A DNA stretch of 18,495 nt from DATKMG01 sp041476565 (GTDB lineage: Bacteria > Acidobacteriota > Terriglobia > Versatilivoradales > Versatilivoraceae): positions 1-18,495 of the forward strand of contig JBGOTQ010000129.1 of NCBI GenBank assembly GCA_041476565.1, given 5' to 3'. The position numbers and the translations under genes are program-made. Of the stretch, positions 8,135 to 14,912 are shown piece by piece. Numbering within the stretch: the stretch's first letter is position 1; every line of letters starts with the position of its first letter. The notes beneath the pieces are model-generated. The model saw nothing but the letters and a program-made list of their open reading frames with translations. It was not told where the DNA came from and ran no database searches.

Positions 8135-8527
8135 ATGCCCCAAATTCTGGTTATTGATGACGAAGCTGAAGTCTGTGAACTGCTGTCCAATGCCCTGAAT
8201 CGAGAAGGCTATCAAGTGAAGACAGCTCCCAATGGCAAAGATGGGTTAAAGATACTTAACGGGTCTATCGTAGACCTGGTAATCACCGACCTCATCATGC
8301 CGGAAATAGAGGGATTGGAGCTTATCAAGGGGCTTCATTATCAGCGCCCAGATCTGAAGATCATAGCCATTTCTGGCAGTGGTTGCCGTGATCCTCGAAT
8401 CGATCTTTCTATGGCCCAATACTTGGGAGCACATCGAACGTTCTCAAAGCCCTTTGAACTGCAAGACTTGCTAGGGGCTGTCCGGGAGATGATTGGGCCT
8501 GGGATCCCGGGATATCTCTTTCCTTAA
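8135..8527 (+). CDS. Stand-alone CheY-like response regulator receiver
   Basis: This is a 130-residue single receiver domain without an output domain. The acidic pair D8/D9 in VIDDE, phospho-acceptor D52 in VITDLIMP, the switch Ser at 80-82 in AISGSG and K105 in FSKPF are all present. It starts 139 nt after the hybrid kinase on the same strand. The gap holds an inverted repeat GTCAAGA...TCTTGAC (8061-8100), so the two may be co-transcribed or partly attenuated. The ribosome-binding site is weak. With no output domain it probably acts by protein-protein contact or as a phosphate carrier in a relay with the upstream kinase (inference). The receiver assignment is secure. Confidence 0.88.
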   Translation: MPQILVIDDEAEVCELLSNALNREGYQVKTAPNGKDGLKILNGSIVDLVITDLIMPEIEGLELIKGLHYQRPDLKIIAISGSGCRDPRIDLSMAQYLGAHRTFSKPFELQDLLGAVREMIGPGIPGYLFP

Positions 8528-8585
8528 CCTGGGGAATCATCATGGGAGCCGTGCGATTCCCTTGCAGAGAACGTTGGGATAGGTT

Positions 8586-8777
8586 TTGATAAAGATCCTG
8601 ATCGTAAATGAACATGCAGTTGTCCGAGAGCGTGTGAAAAGAATCTTCGACAAGCAGCTCGATGAAACTACTTTTGGCGAGGCAGGCTATATCACCAAAG
8701 ACAGTTTGCTTAGAAAGCTGGTCGAGCTAATCAAAGCAATTCCGTTATATGGTTGCGAGCAGAAACCAGCACGATGA
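8586..8777 (+). pseudogene. LuxR/NarL-type response regulator with internal deletion
   Basis: The frame opens at TTG 8586 and gives IKILIVNEHAVVRERVKRIF, the first helix and strand of NarL-type receivers (normally ILIVDDHAVVREG). After GEAG it jumps to YITKDSLLRKLVELIKAI, which in intact proteins lies about 60-70 residues later (GYLTKDS...LV-AI). The phospho-acceptor region and the whole HTH output domain are missing. One of the paired acidic residues is also changed (VNEH for VDDH). The join at an AG shared by GEAG and AAGYLTKDS suggests a short-homology deletion. It is a decayed remnant of a third two-component gene in this locus. Confidence 0.65.
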
Positions 8778-8842
8778 TTTCGGGCGACGTTTGCGGGCTG
8801 ACTATTACTACCCCGAGTGTAATCAAAACTGGCGGAAATGGA

Positions 8843-9107
8843 GGAACCGCACAGCGGTTCCATTTTTCAGCCGTGGGTGGGTCAGCCGCAGTCGGCGGAC
8901 CCACCCACGGATCACGGCACCATGGAGGGACAACCCTGAAAGGGTTGAATAGGGCATCCTCTGGATCCCTGCTGACGGTCAGGAGCTGACGTCTCCTGCT
9001 CGTAAATTCAACCCTTTCAGGGTTGGGAGCGAATTGGAGACGGAAACCGGGGGTAGGCGTTTATAGCGCCTACCCCCGGCTGATGAATCGAACCGCTGAG
9101 CGGTTCC
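8843..9107. repeat. Nested palindromic repeat: two facing copies of a three-hairpin unit
   Basis: Left copy: hairpin GGAACCGC/GCGGTTCC (8843-8861), long stem CCGTGGGTGGGTC (8871-8883) with 8898-8910 enclosing an inner GCCG/CGGC, and hairpin CAACCCT/AGGGTTG (8931-8947). Right copy in mirror order: CAACCCT/AGGGTTG (9009-9025), stem CCGGGGGTAGGCG (9047-9059) with 9067-9079, and GAACCGC/GCGGTTC (9090-9106). The segments 8931-8950 and 9006-9025 are perfect 20-nt inverted copies. The outer 39 nt (8843-8881 and 9069-9107) match in inverted orientation with about seven mismatches. The centre 8951-9005 has smaller hairpins, for example CAGGAG/CTCCTG (8980-8998). This looks like a REP/REPIN-type non-autonomous element; no RAYT transposase is present in the window. 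Confidence 0.75.
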
Positions 9108-9208
9108 TGTCCACAGGACCCTTGTTCATCGAGCTTCTTCTGCCCGCCAGTTTTGATTGCACACTACTACCCCTTGACAGTTGTCTTGGGTGTCTCCAGG
9201 ATGTGGTG

Positions 9209-10351
9209 CTAAAGGACCCGATACTTCTCGATGACTGCCTCATCAACTTCTATACCTGTTCCTGGCTGGTCGGGGATTTCCAGATATCCGTTCTTCATGC
9301 TGATGGGATATTTAGCAAGCTGGCGGCTGATCTCGCCGGTACTGACATTGAACTCAATGAAATAAGCCTTCTTAATGTAGGCCAGGAATTGCAGTGTCGT
9401 GGCGGTTAGGATGTCCGAACTCCAGGCATGTGGGATGAGGCCAATGTTATGATCTTCCACCATGTGGGCAATGCGTCGGGCCGTGGTTAACCCGCCACAA
9501 CGGCTCAGGTCCGGTTGAACAATATCTATCTTGCCCCGTTCGATCAAATGACGGAAACCCCACTGGGTTGCTTCCTGTTCCCCTGCAGCAATGGGAGTTT
9601 CAACCGCGTCGGCCAATTTGGCATAGCCGTCATAATCCTCTGGTGGCAGGCAATCCTCCACAAAGAAGGGTCGAAAGGGTTCAATACTTTTGACCATTCG
9701 AATGGACTCTTCTGCCGTTCGTTCCACTTTCCAGCCTGGATCAATCAGCAGGTCGTGGGCCGGGCCCAGTGCCTCCCGCGCTGCTCGCACCAGTTCGACG
9801 TCGAGCCTTGGATCTTCTCCGAAGATTCCCCAGCCGAATTTCACAGCTGTGAAACCCTGTTCGATATAGCCCCTGCAAGCTTCAGCCATGGCTTCGGGAG
9901 TAGGACGAAATAACGTGCTGGCGTAAGCGCGAATTCTGTTGCGGCGGTGGGCTCCCAGAAGCTTGTATATCGGCTGCTTCACCGACTGTCCGATGAGGCT
10001 CCAAAGACAGTTGTCAATCCCGGAAAGAGCCTGGATGACCACGCCACGCCGGCCGAAATAGACACTGCTTTTATACATCTTGTACCACAGTTTCTCGACC
10101 TCAAAGGGATCTTCACCCAAAATCGCCTGTCGAAGACCATCAAACATCCCTGACCCGCCGGCGGGCGCGTCGATGGCGGCTTTGGCAACATGGGGTTGGG
10201 TCTCAACATCGGAATAACCCGTCAAGCCATTATCGGTCGTTACCTTAATCACTAACATGGAACCGATCCCATGGGATTCCTCTGCCCCTTGGGGCGCGGC
10301 ATAGTCTTGCGACGACTTCAACACCATGGCTTCTACATCTTTAATCTTCAT
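9209..10351 (-). CDS. Mandelate racemase-like enolase-superfamily enzyme (probable acid-sugar dehydratase)
   Basis: This 380-residue protein has the capping plus barrel layout of the enolase superfamily. ATG at 10351 follows GAAGGG. Visible active-site residues: K171 in VKFGWG, metal ligands D204 (LIDPG), E232 (VEDCL) and E258 (AAGEQ), the Asp-His dyad D281 (QPDLSRCGG) and H308 (IPHAW), and E333 (FIEFN). The Asp-His dyad places it with mandelate racemase/acid-sugar dehydratases, which take a proton alpha to a carboxylate and often eliminate water from an aldonate. The second Lys of the usual KxK motif is Gly here (KFG). It has no signal peptide. It is transcribed divergently from the CrtC/AttH-like gene. 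The substrate cannot be given. Confidence 0.9.
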   Translation of the reverse strand: MKIKDVEAMVLKSSQDYAAPQGAEESHGIGSMLVIKVTTDNGLTGYSDVETQPHVAKAAIDAPAGGSGMFDGLRQAILGEDPFEVEKLWYKMYKSSVYFGRRGVVIQALSGIDNCLWSLIGQSVKQPIYKLLGAHRRNRIRAYASTLFRPTPEAMAEACRGYIEQGFTAVKFGWGIFGEDPRLDVELVRAAREALGPAHDLLIDPGWKVERTAEESIRMVKSIEPFRPFFVEDCLPPEDYDGYAKLADAVETPIAAGEQEATQWGFRHLIERGKIDIVQPDLSRCGGLTTARRIAHMVEDHNIGLIPHAWSSDILTATTLQFLAYIKKAYFIEFNVSTGEISRQLAKYPISMKNGYLEIPDQPGTGIEVDEAVIEKYRVL

Positions 10352-10479
10352 AGTCGTTGCCCTTCGCAGTCAGTGATGGACTCAGAAACTTACACGGCCC
10401 AAAGTATCTTTTTATGATCTTGAACAAGTTGTCAAGGATATGTCAGAATCGCGAAATTTCAAAGAGGGGAAGTAATGCC
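10352..10479. promoter_or_regulatory. Divergent intergenic region between the enolase-family and CrtC/AttH-like genes
   Basis: This 128-nt gap separates two genes transcribed away from each other, so both promoters must lie here or within the gene starts. It is AT-richer than its flanks (CTTTTTATGATCTTG around 10410). TTGAAC at 10421 with TATGTC about 18 nt later is a possible sigma-70 site for the plus-strand gene. The Shine-Dalgarno GAGGGGA (10464-10470) precedes the plus-strand start. No clear operator palindrome is seen. Confidence 0.4.
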
Positions 10480-11574
10480 ATGACTCCTAATTCTGACTCA
10501 AGACCGAGACAGAGCGCTCTGATGATCGGACCCGTCGCAGCCATGTTACCCGTAGGAGAATTCCCCTTTGAAAACGTCCTTCTGGACCGAGACCGGTATA
10601 GCTATGAGGGAAACTGGCTGTTTAGTACATTCGACCAGGCTGACATTCTGGCAACCCGGATCGGATTTGGGTTGGGTCGATTCCACTGGGAAGACTACGG
10701 TCTGGAAGCCCAACCGGATTCGGAATCTTCTGCCCCCATTTCTTATCGCCTGGAAGTGATCACGCAAGCAGGGGTGCACGCTTGCCTCTACTCTGACCAA
10801 CAGAAGGGAATGGCTGTCAGATCAGATATTAAGTCCATAGAGATCAACTTTTGTGATAACACTTCAGAGTTATTCAACCTGCATGGATGGCCACAGATGA
10901 GCTGGCAGTTTCGGAACCCGGACGCGTCGATTGTGGCGGAACTCCAGCTAGGCTTGATCAAAATGGCGGTGTGGCCAGACTGTATGATGCCCAACAACAC
11001 GTTTTCAATGTGCATAGGCGTCGGCACGGTATCGGGTGCAATCTCTCTTGAGGGCAAGAGAGTCGAAGTGGCCGGCGGCGGCGTGTACGATCACCCGCGT
11101 GTAGTGGTGGGCCCAAACGATGTACCTCCGTTTGGTTGGTATCTTTATTCTCCTCTCCGCTTCCCCGATGGAACCTTTATCGTCAGTTATTATGCGGAAG
11201 ATGGTCTTGGAAAGAAGGATGAGCATTACTCTACGGGTTTCCTGATCTTGCCGGATGGCACCTGCCGGTGGCTGAACAGCGCACAAATCCGCCGGTTGGA
11301 CCTCGGTAAAGACGACCTTCCGGTTGGCTGGGAGGCCCAACTCAGCGGAGAGGGTGTGACGATCTCTTATCGAACGAGGATTGTGGGCCTCTCGTTGGTT
11401 CGCGCGTCGGGTCTTTCTGACCTCGATAATCAATCTGGGAAATATCTGGCCTTTCCCCTTCTTATGGAGACCGAAGGCGAGTGCAAAATTGACAGTGTCA
11501 CAAAGGTGCTTGAGCGCGGATCCGGAATTGCGGAGTTTCTTGTGCGAAAAGGTTACCAGCCGGCTTTTCCTTGA
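10480..11574 (+). CDS. CrtC/AttH-like (lipocalin-type barrel) protein
   Basis: This is a 364-residue soluble protein. ATG at 10480 is preferred because GAGGGGA lies about 10 nt upstream; a start at 10357 would add 41 unlike residues and run into the divergent promoter. The body is rich in beta-strands. The block VEVAGGGVYDHPRVV (about 233-247) followed by FGWYLYSPLRFPDGTFIVSY resembles the G-GY-DH...W-- pattern of the CrtC/AttH family, whose best-known member adds water to carotenoids while others are lipocalin-like hydrolases or isomerases. No signal peptide is seen. Its neighbour is an acid-sugar dehydratase, so a sugar-acid or lipid role is equally open. The family call is tentative; that it is a real gene is firm. 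Its last 22 nt overlap the convergent transporter gene. Confidence 0.6.
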   Translation: MTPNSDSRPRQSALMIGPVAAMLPVGEFPFENVLLDRDRYSYEGNWLFSTFDQADILATRIGFGLGRFHWEDYGLEAQPDSESSAPISYRLEVITQAGVHACLYSDQQKGMAVRSDIKSIEINFCDNTSELFNLHGWPQMSWQFRNPDASIVAELQLGLIKMAVWPDCMMPNNTFSMCIGVGTVSGAISLEGKRVEVAGGGVYDHPRVVVGPNDVPPFGWYLYSPLRFPDGTFIVSYYAEDGLGKKDEHYSTGFLILPDGTCRWLNSAQIRRLDLGKDDLPVGWEAQLSGEGVTISYRTRIVGLSLVRASGLSDLDNQSGKYLAFPLLMETEGECKIDSVTKVLERGSGIAEFLVRKGYQPAFP

Positions 11575-12797
11575 GCTTGTCGATGTGCCTGCTCATAATC
11601 CCTCTGAAAAAAAAACTTGATGCCAAAGGCAAAGAGAATTGCTGCCAGAATGCACACTATAGCGGCGTAACTCAACATGTGATGAATTCCTACGCTCCTT
11701 TTCGACATGCCCCCCAGCAACGCGGCGAACCCGGCCACGAAGCCTCCGATGAAGTTGAGGCAACCTACGGCGGATGCCTGGGTATTGGCAGGAACGATCT
11801 CAAAGGATGAAACCATAAAATTCGCTAGACACAATCCGCCGCTGAGTCCGAATCCCACGGCCGCGAGATTGGTCAGAAAAAGCGAATCCGTGTTTCCGAC
11901 CAGATGGACACAGGGAGCACAAAAGAACAACCCGGCACAAACCAGCCATGAGCGGGCTGCTTTAGTCCGCCGATAGAGCCAGTCTGCCAGCAAGCCTCCG
12001 CCTATCATTCCGACCAATGTCGCGCTCTGCAGATAAATTGTTGCCTCAAACCCTGCGTTAGCTAGGCCAAGGGAGAATTTTTCATAGAGGAAGTTGGGCA
12101 ACCATGTATAGAGCAGCCAAAGGGCAAAGGTGAAAGCAGTGAAGACGACACACAGGAACCGATAACTGGGGATTTTGGCAAGGACCGCTAAAGCCAAGCC
12201 GCTGCTGGATTCGATGGTCTCCGCCTGGCCCTCCACGGGAGAGTTCTTCAAGAAGTTCAGATAAGGAATGGCGTAACCTATTCCAACGATGCCCAACGAA
12301 TAAAAGGCCACTCTCCAGTGAAACCGCTGGGCGATAAAGCCGCCGTACCATCCCCCCAGAACAATCCCTGCAACCTGAGCCGTACTGAAAATGGCAATTG
12401 CACGGGATCGCGTTTGAGGGCCGTGCGCGCTAGCGGTTAGTGCTATTGCCGCCGGGATAAAAAGGGATTCGGTGACACCTATTAGGGCCCGACAAGCCAG
12501 CAGCATGGACGCTGAATGGGACAGACCAGTAAGAAAAGTGGCCCCACTCCACAATAGCAGACTCAGCACGACCAACGTCCGTTTTGAAAAGCGGTCTCCG
12601 ATTTGACCGGCAATAGGGGAACAAATTGCATAGACCCACAGGAAAACTGAGCCGGTCAGTCCTAATTGAGTGTCGCTAAAATTCAGCTCTGATTTGAGGA
12701 GAGGGAATATGGAAAAGACTACCTGGCGGTCACCATAGTTGAGGAGGTAGGCCACCCACATGAATCCTACGAGCCACCAGGCATGCCTTCTGGTCAT
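11553..12797 (-). CDS. MFS transporter (sugar-acid/organic-anion type)
   Basis: This 414-residue protein has about 12 hydrophobic segments. ATG at 12797 gives the usual short cytoplasmic tail before the first helix and lies 8 nt after the upstream deacylase stop; an upstream TTG at 12857 would overlap that gene by 52 nt. The first helix ends in LNYGDRQVVFSIFPLL, a pattern of the anion/cation symporter group (hexuronate, phthalate and similar acids), and loop 2-3 carries GQIGDRFSKR (64-73), the MFS signature. A charged tail ends the protein. Translational coupling to the M14 deacylase suggests the transporter brings in the deacylase substrate or an acid related to the divergent operon (inference). 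It is an inner-membrane protein. Confidence 0.88.
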   Translation of the reverse strand: MTRRHAWWLVGFMWVAYLLNYGDRQVVFSIFPLLKSELNFSDTQLGLTGSVFLWVYAICSPIAGQIGDRFSKRTLVVLSLLLWSGATFLTGLSHSASMLLACRALIGVTESLFIPAAIALTASAHGPQTRSRAIAIFSTAQVAGIVLGGWYGGFIAQRFHWRVAFYSLGIVGIGYAIPYLNFLKNSPVEGQAETIESSSGLALAVLAKIPSYRFLCVVFTAFTFALWLLYTWLPNFLYEKFSLGLANAGFEATIYLQSATLVGMIGGGLLADWLYRRTKAARSWLVCAGLFFCAPCVHLVGNTDSLFLTNLAAVGFGLSGGLCLANFMVSSFEIVPANTQASAVGCLNFIGGFVAGFAALLGGMSKRSVGIHHMLSYAAIVCILAAILFAFGIKFFFQRDYEQAHRQAQGKAGW

Positions 12798-12805
12798 GAG
12801 AGCGA

Positions 12806-13822
12806 CTACAGTTGGACGTCCTGACCGATCACGTAAAGAGTGAGACCTTTGCGGCAAACCGCTCCAAAGTAGAGCATCGTGAGAGCCCCTGAGCAGTGGG
12901 CGCGGATCTCAATGGGTTTTGAAGCGTGGTCAGAAAAATCATGCAAACGGCCCAGCAAATCACGCTTTTTCACATCGATCCCCACCCCCACCGTGGGCTC
13001 CCAAATCCCGTTTTGCGGACAGGGGATGTAATCCTGCAGATTGACGGCTTGTACAAAACGTGGAGGCGCGGGCCGGGCAGGATCGATCTTGATTATGTCC
13101 CCTTCAAGCAATCCGTAGTGGCGCAAGACATTCTTGATTCCCTCGTAGGCGTGTCGAGTCCCCATCGGGTTGGTGGATTCGGCAAATCCAAACTCTCCTC
13201 CAATTGTGATCTTTCCCATCGCCTCTGCTTCGTCGGTAAGCAGTCCGGAAGCCATTTGGCTGGAATAGAGCAGTATGAAGGGGGTATCAAAGAGTTGAGC
13301 CACTTTGGCAATTTCGGCCCTCTGGACTGGATCCGGGATGGGGTGAAACGAGGCGCAAAGGGGAAAGATGGCTTCGTTCCCTCCCGAATGAATATCCAAA
13401 ACGACTTGGACCTGAGGAAGGATGCGCGTCTTGACGAAATTAGAGATCCGATACGAAATCGTGCCGCGCGGATTTCCGGGAAACGCCCGATTCATGTTGA
13501 CACGATCCAGGGGAGACTCCCTCCTGCTTGCGACACAAGCGGACTCACTCAGTTGCGGGATCAGGATGACACGGCCTCGCATGACATCGGGATCCAGATT
13601 GTAACAGAGCCTCTTGACCGCAACTTGCCCCTCGTACTCATTGCCGTGAGTCCCGCCAATAGCTGCCACCGCAGTTGAAGTCGGCCCGCGCAGGCCATTG
13701 ATTACAGTCAAAGGCAGAAGGGAATAACCCCAGTTTGAATCCAGATGAAAAGCAACCTGGTAATGCTGCTTACCAGGGGCGTCGAAGTCAATTTGTGAGG
13801 GATCAAAGACAACGTGAGGCAT
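12806..13822 (-). CDS. M14-family zinc deacylase (succinylglutamate desuccinylase/aspartoacylase type)
   Basis: This is a 338-residue cytoplasmic zinc hydrolase. ATG at 13822 has GGAAGGA 7-8 nt upstream and is chosen over a TTG at 13849. Zinc ligands are H59 and E62 in GGTHGNEYEG and H145 in LDIHSGG. NMNRAFPG (109-116) is the substrate-carboxylate binding loop and E210 in GGEFG is the probable catalytic glutamate. This family removes acyl groups from amino acids or related compounds (AstE, AspA, ectoine-pathway DoeB). The length matches the DoeB-like subgroup better than AstE. It is the first gene of a two-gene unit with the MFS transporter. Its presence beside sugar-acid genes is unusual and suggests an N-acylated substrate. 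Confidence 0.88.
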   Translation of the reverse strand: MPHVVFDPSQIDFDAPGKQHYQVAFHLDSNWGYSLLPLTVINGLRGPTSTAVAAIGGTHGNEYEGQVAVKRLCYNLDPDVMRGRVILIPQLSESACVASRRESPLDRVNMNRAFPGNPRGTISYRISNFVKTRILPQVQVVLDIHSGGNEAIFPLCASFHPIPDPVQRAEIAKVAQLFDTPFILLYSSQMASGLLTDEAEAMGKITIGGEFGFAESTNPMGTRHAYEGIKNVLRHYGLLEGDIIKIDPARPAPPRFVQAVNLQDYIPCPQNGIWEPTVGVGIDVKKRDLLGRLHDFSDHASKPIEIRAHCSGALTMLYFGAVCRKGLTLYVIGQDVQL

Positions 13823-14065
13823 ATCTGTATCCTTCCAAAAGGCAGACACCGGTTATCGGGTCTGTTTCTCTTCAGCCACCCACCTCTATAATGCCTCAGT
13901 TATGGGTGGTGGCTCCTAGCGGAGCCCAGCTTCCCACGTGCAAACTTACCATTACCCGCCCATAATGACCGGTTGAATTTCCTGACTCTTTTCTGTTAAC
14001 CTTACGTCACTTTGTCCAATGAGTCGAACGTTTTTTTCTCCATCTTCCCGGGAGGCTAGCACGCG
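13823..14065. promoter_or_regulatory. Shared divergent control region with two hairpins
   Basis: These 243 nt separate the minus-strand deacylase-transporter unit from the plus-strand five-gene operon. An imperfect stem pairs AGCCACCCACC (13874-13884) with the GGGTGGTGGCT at 13904-13914, and next to it GGCTCC/GGAGCC (13911-13916 with 13921-13926) forms a 6-bp hairpin. The two share bases and so compete. Read on the minus strand they lie in the leader of the deacylase gene. GGGAGG at about 14050 serves the plus-strand gene, 10-12 nt from its ATG. A single regulator could serve both units, but none is encoded here. Confidence 0.45.
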
Positions 14066-14911
14066 ATGTTGGTCGATGTTCACAGTCACTTCTTTAAGTA
14101 CCCGGATCATTTCAGTGAGGATTTTCGGAAGCAATCTTTTCGGGGAAGAAACAAGGAAATTGACCTCACGGTTCGCTGGGAAGAGTATCATGCCAAGGCT
14201 TTGACATGTGATAAAACAATCGTGTTTGGCGGCAAAGCCCGATTGTCTGGACTTTGGGTTCCAGACGAGGACGTGGTGAACTATGTGAGGCAGCACCCCG
14301 ACAAGCTCATCGGCTTCTTGTCGGTGGATCCGACCCAACCCGGATGGCAGGATGTACTTCATCAAGGACATCAGGATTTCAAGCTCAAGGGAATTAAGCT
14401 TCTCTCCATGTATGCCGGATTTAAGCCCACCCGACCTGAGCTCGACTATCTTTGGGAATATGCCACGCGGCATCATCTGCCGGTGCTTCTCCACACAGGG
14501 ACCACATTCGTGGACAAGGCCCCGCTGGAGTGCACTCTTCCAAGGCTGCTCGATGATGTAGCGATCCGCTTTCCCAACGTGAAAATCATCATGGCTCACC
14601 TCTCTCATCCCTACGAGGGAGAGTGTGTCGTTACCATCCGCAAGCATCCCAACGTTTATGCTGATTGCTCGGCACTGCATTATAGGCCTTTTCAACTCTA
14701 TCATTCACTCATGTTGGTGCAAGAGTATGGAGTCTGGAACAAGGTTTTGTTTGGCAGCGATTATCCCTTTACCACTGTCGACGCCAGCCTGGACGGTATG
14801 AGACGACTGAATGAAATGCTGGAAGGCACGGCTCTTCCCCGCCTGGATATGGACCAGATGGAAGCCATGTTTTTTCGAAACACTCTAGACCTTCTCGAGA
14901 TCGAGGCGTGA
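14066..14911 (+). CDS. Amidohydrolase-2 family metal hydrolase
   Basis: This 281-residue TIM-barrel protein starts MLVDVHSH with the metal-binding H6 and H8. H143 (LLHTG), H178 and H181 (MAHLSHP) and D232 (FGSDYPF) complete the PF04909 active site. Relatives include lactonases of sugar-acid pathways (L-fucono- and rhamnono-lactonase types), LigI, and non-oxidative decarboxylases, so it either opens a lactone or decarboxylates. There is no signal peptide. It is the first gene of the operon, and the next gene starts one base after its stop (TGA-T-ATG). In an operon that also encodes an SMP-30 lactonase, either redundancy or a different step is possible. Confidence 0.88.
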   Translation: MLVDVHSHFFKYPDHFSEDFRKQSFRGRNKEIDLTVRWEEYHAKALTCDKTIVFGGKARLSGLWVPDEDVVNYVRQHPDKLIGFLSVDPTQPGWQDVLHQGHQDFKLKGIKLLSMYAGFKPTRPELDYLWEYATRHHLPVLLHTGTTFVDKAPLECTLPRLLDDVAIRFPNVKIIMAHLSHPYEGECVVTIRKHPNVYADCSALHYRPFQLYHSLMLVQEYGVWNKVLFGSDYPFTTVDASLDGMRRLNEMLEGTALPRLDMDQMEAMFFRNTLDLLEIEA

Positions 14912-14912
14912 T

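Noticed and set aside
8843..9107. Repeat cluster considered as a CRISPR array
   Set aside because: The repeats are palindromes in mirrored order, not direct repeats with evenly sized spacers, and no cas gene is present.
9023..9409. A 128-codon plus-strand frame running from the repeat cluster into the enolase-family gene
   Set aside because: Its first part translates the palindromic repeat and the rest is antisense to the enolase-family gene.
12926..13678. A 250-codon plus-strand open frame
   Set aside because: It is the reverse-strand shadow of the M14 deacylase, whose zinc ligands are all intact.
13952..14704. A 250-codon minus-strand open frame
   Set aside because: It is antisense to the amidohydrolase, would also fill the divergent promoter region, and has no recognisable domain.
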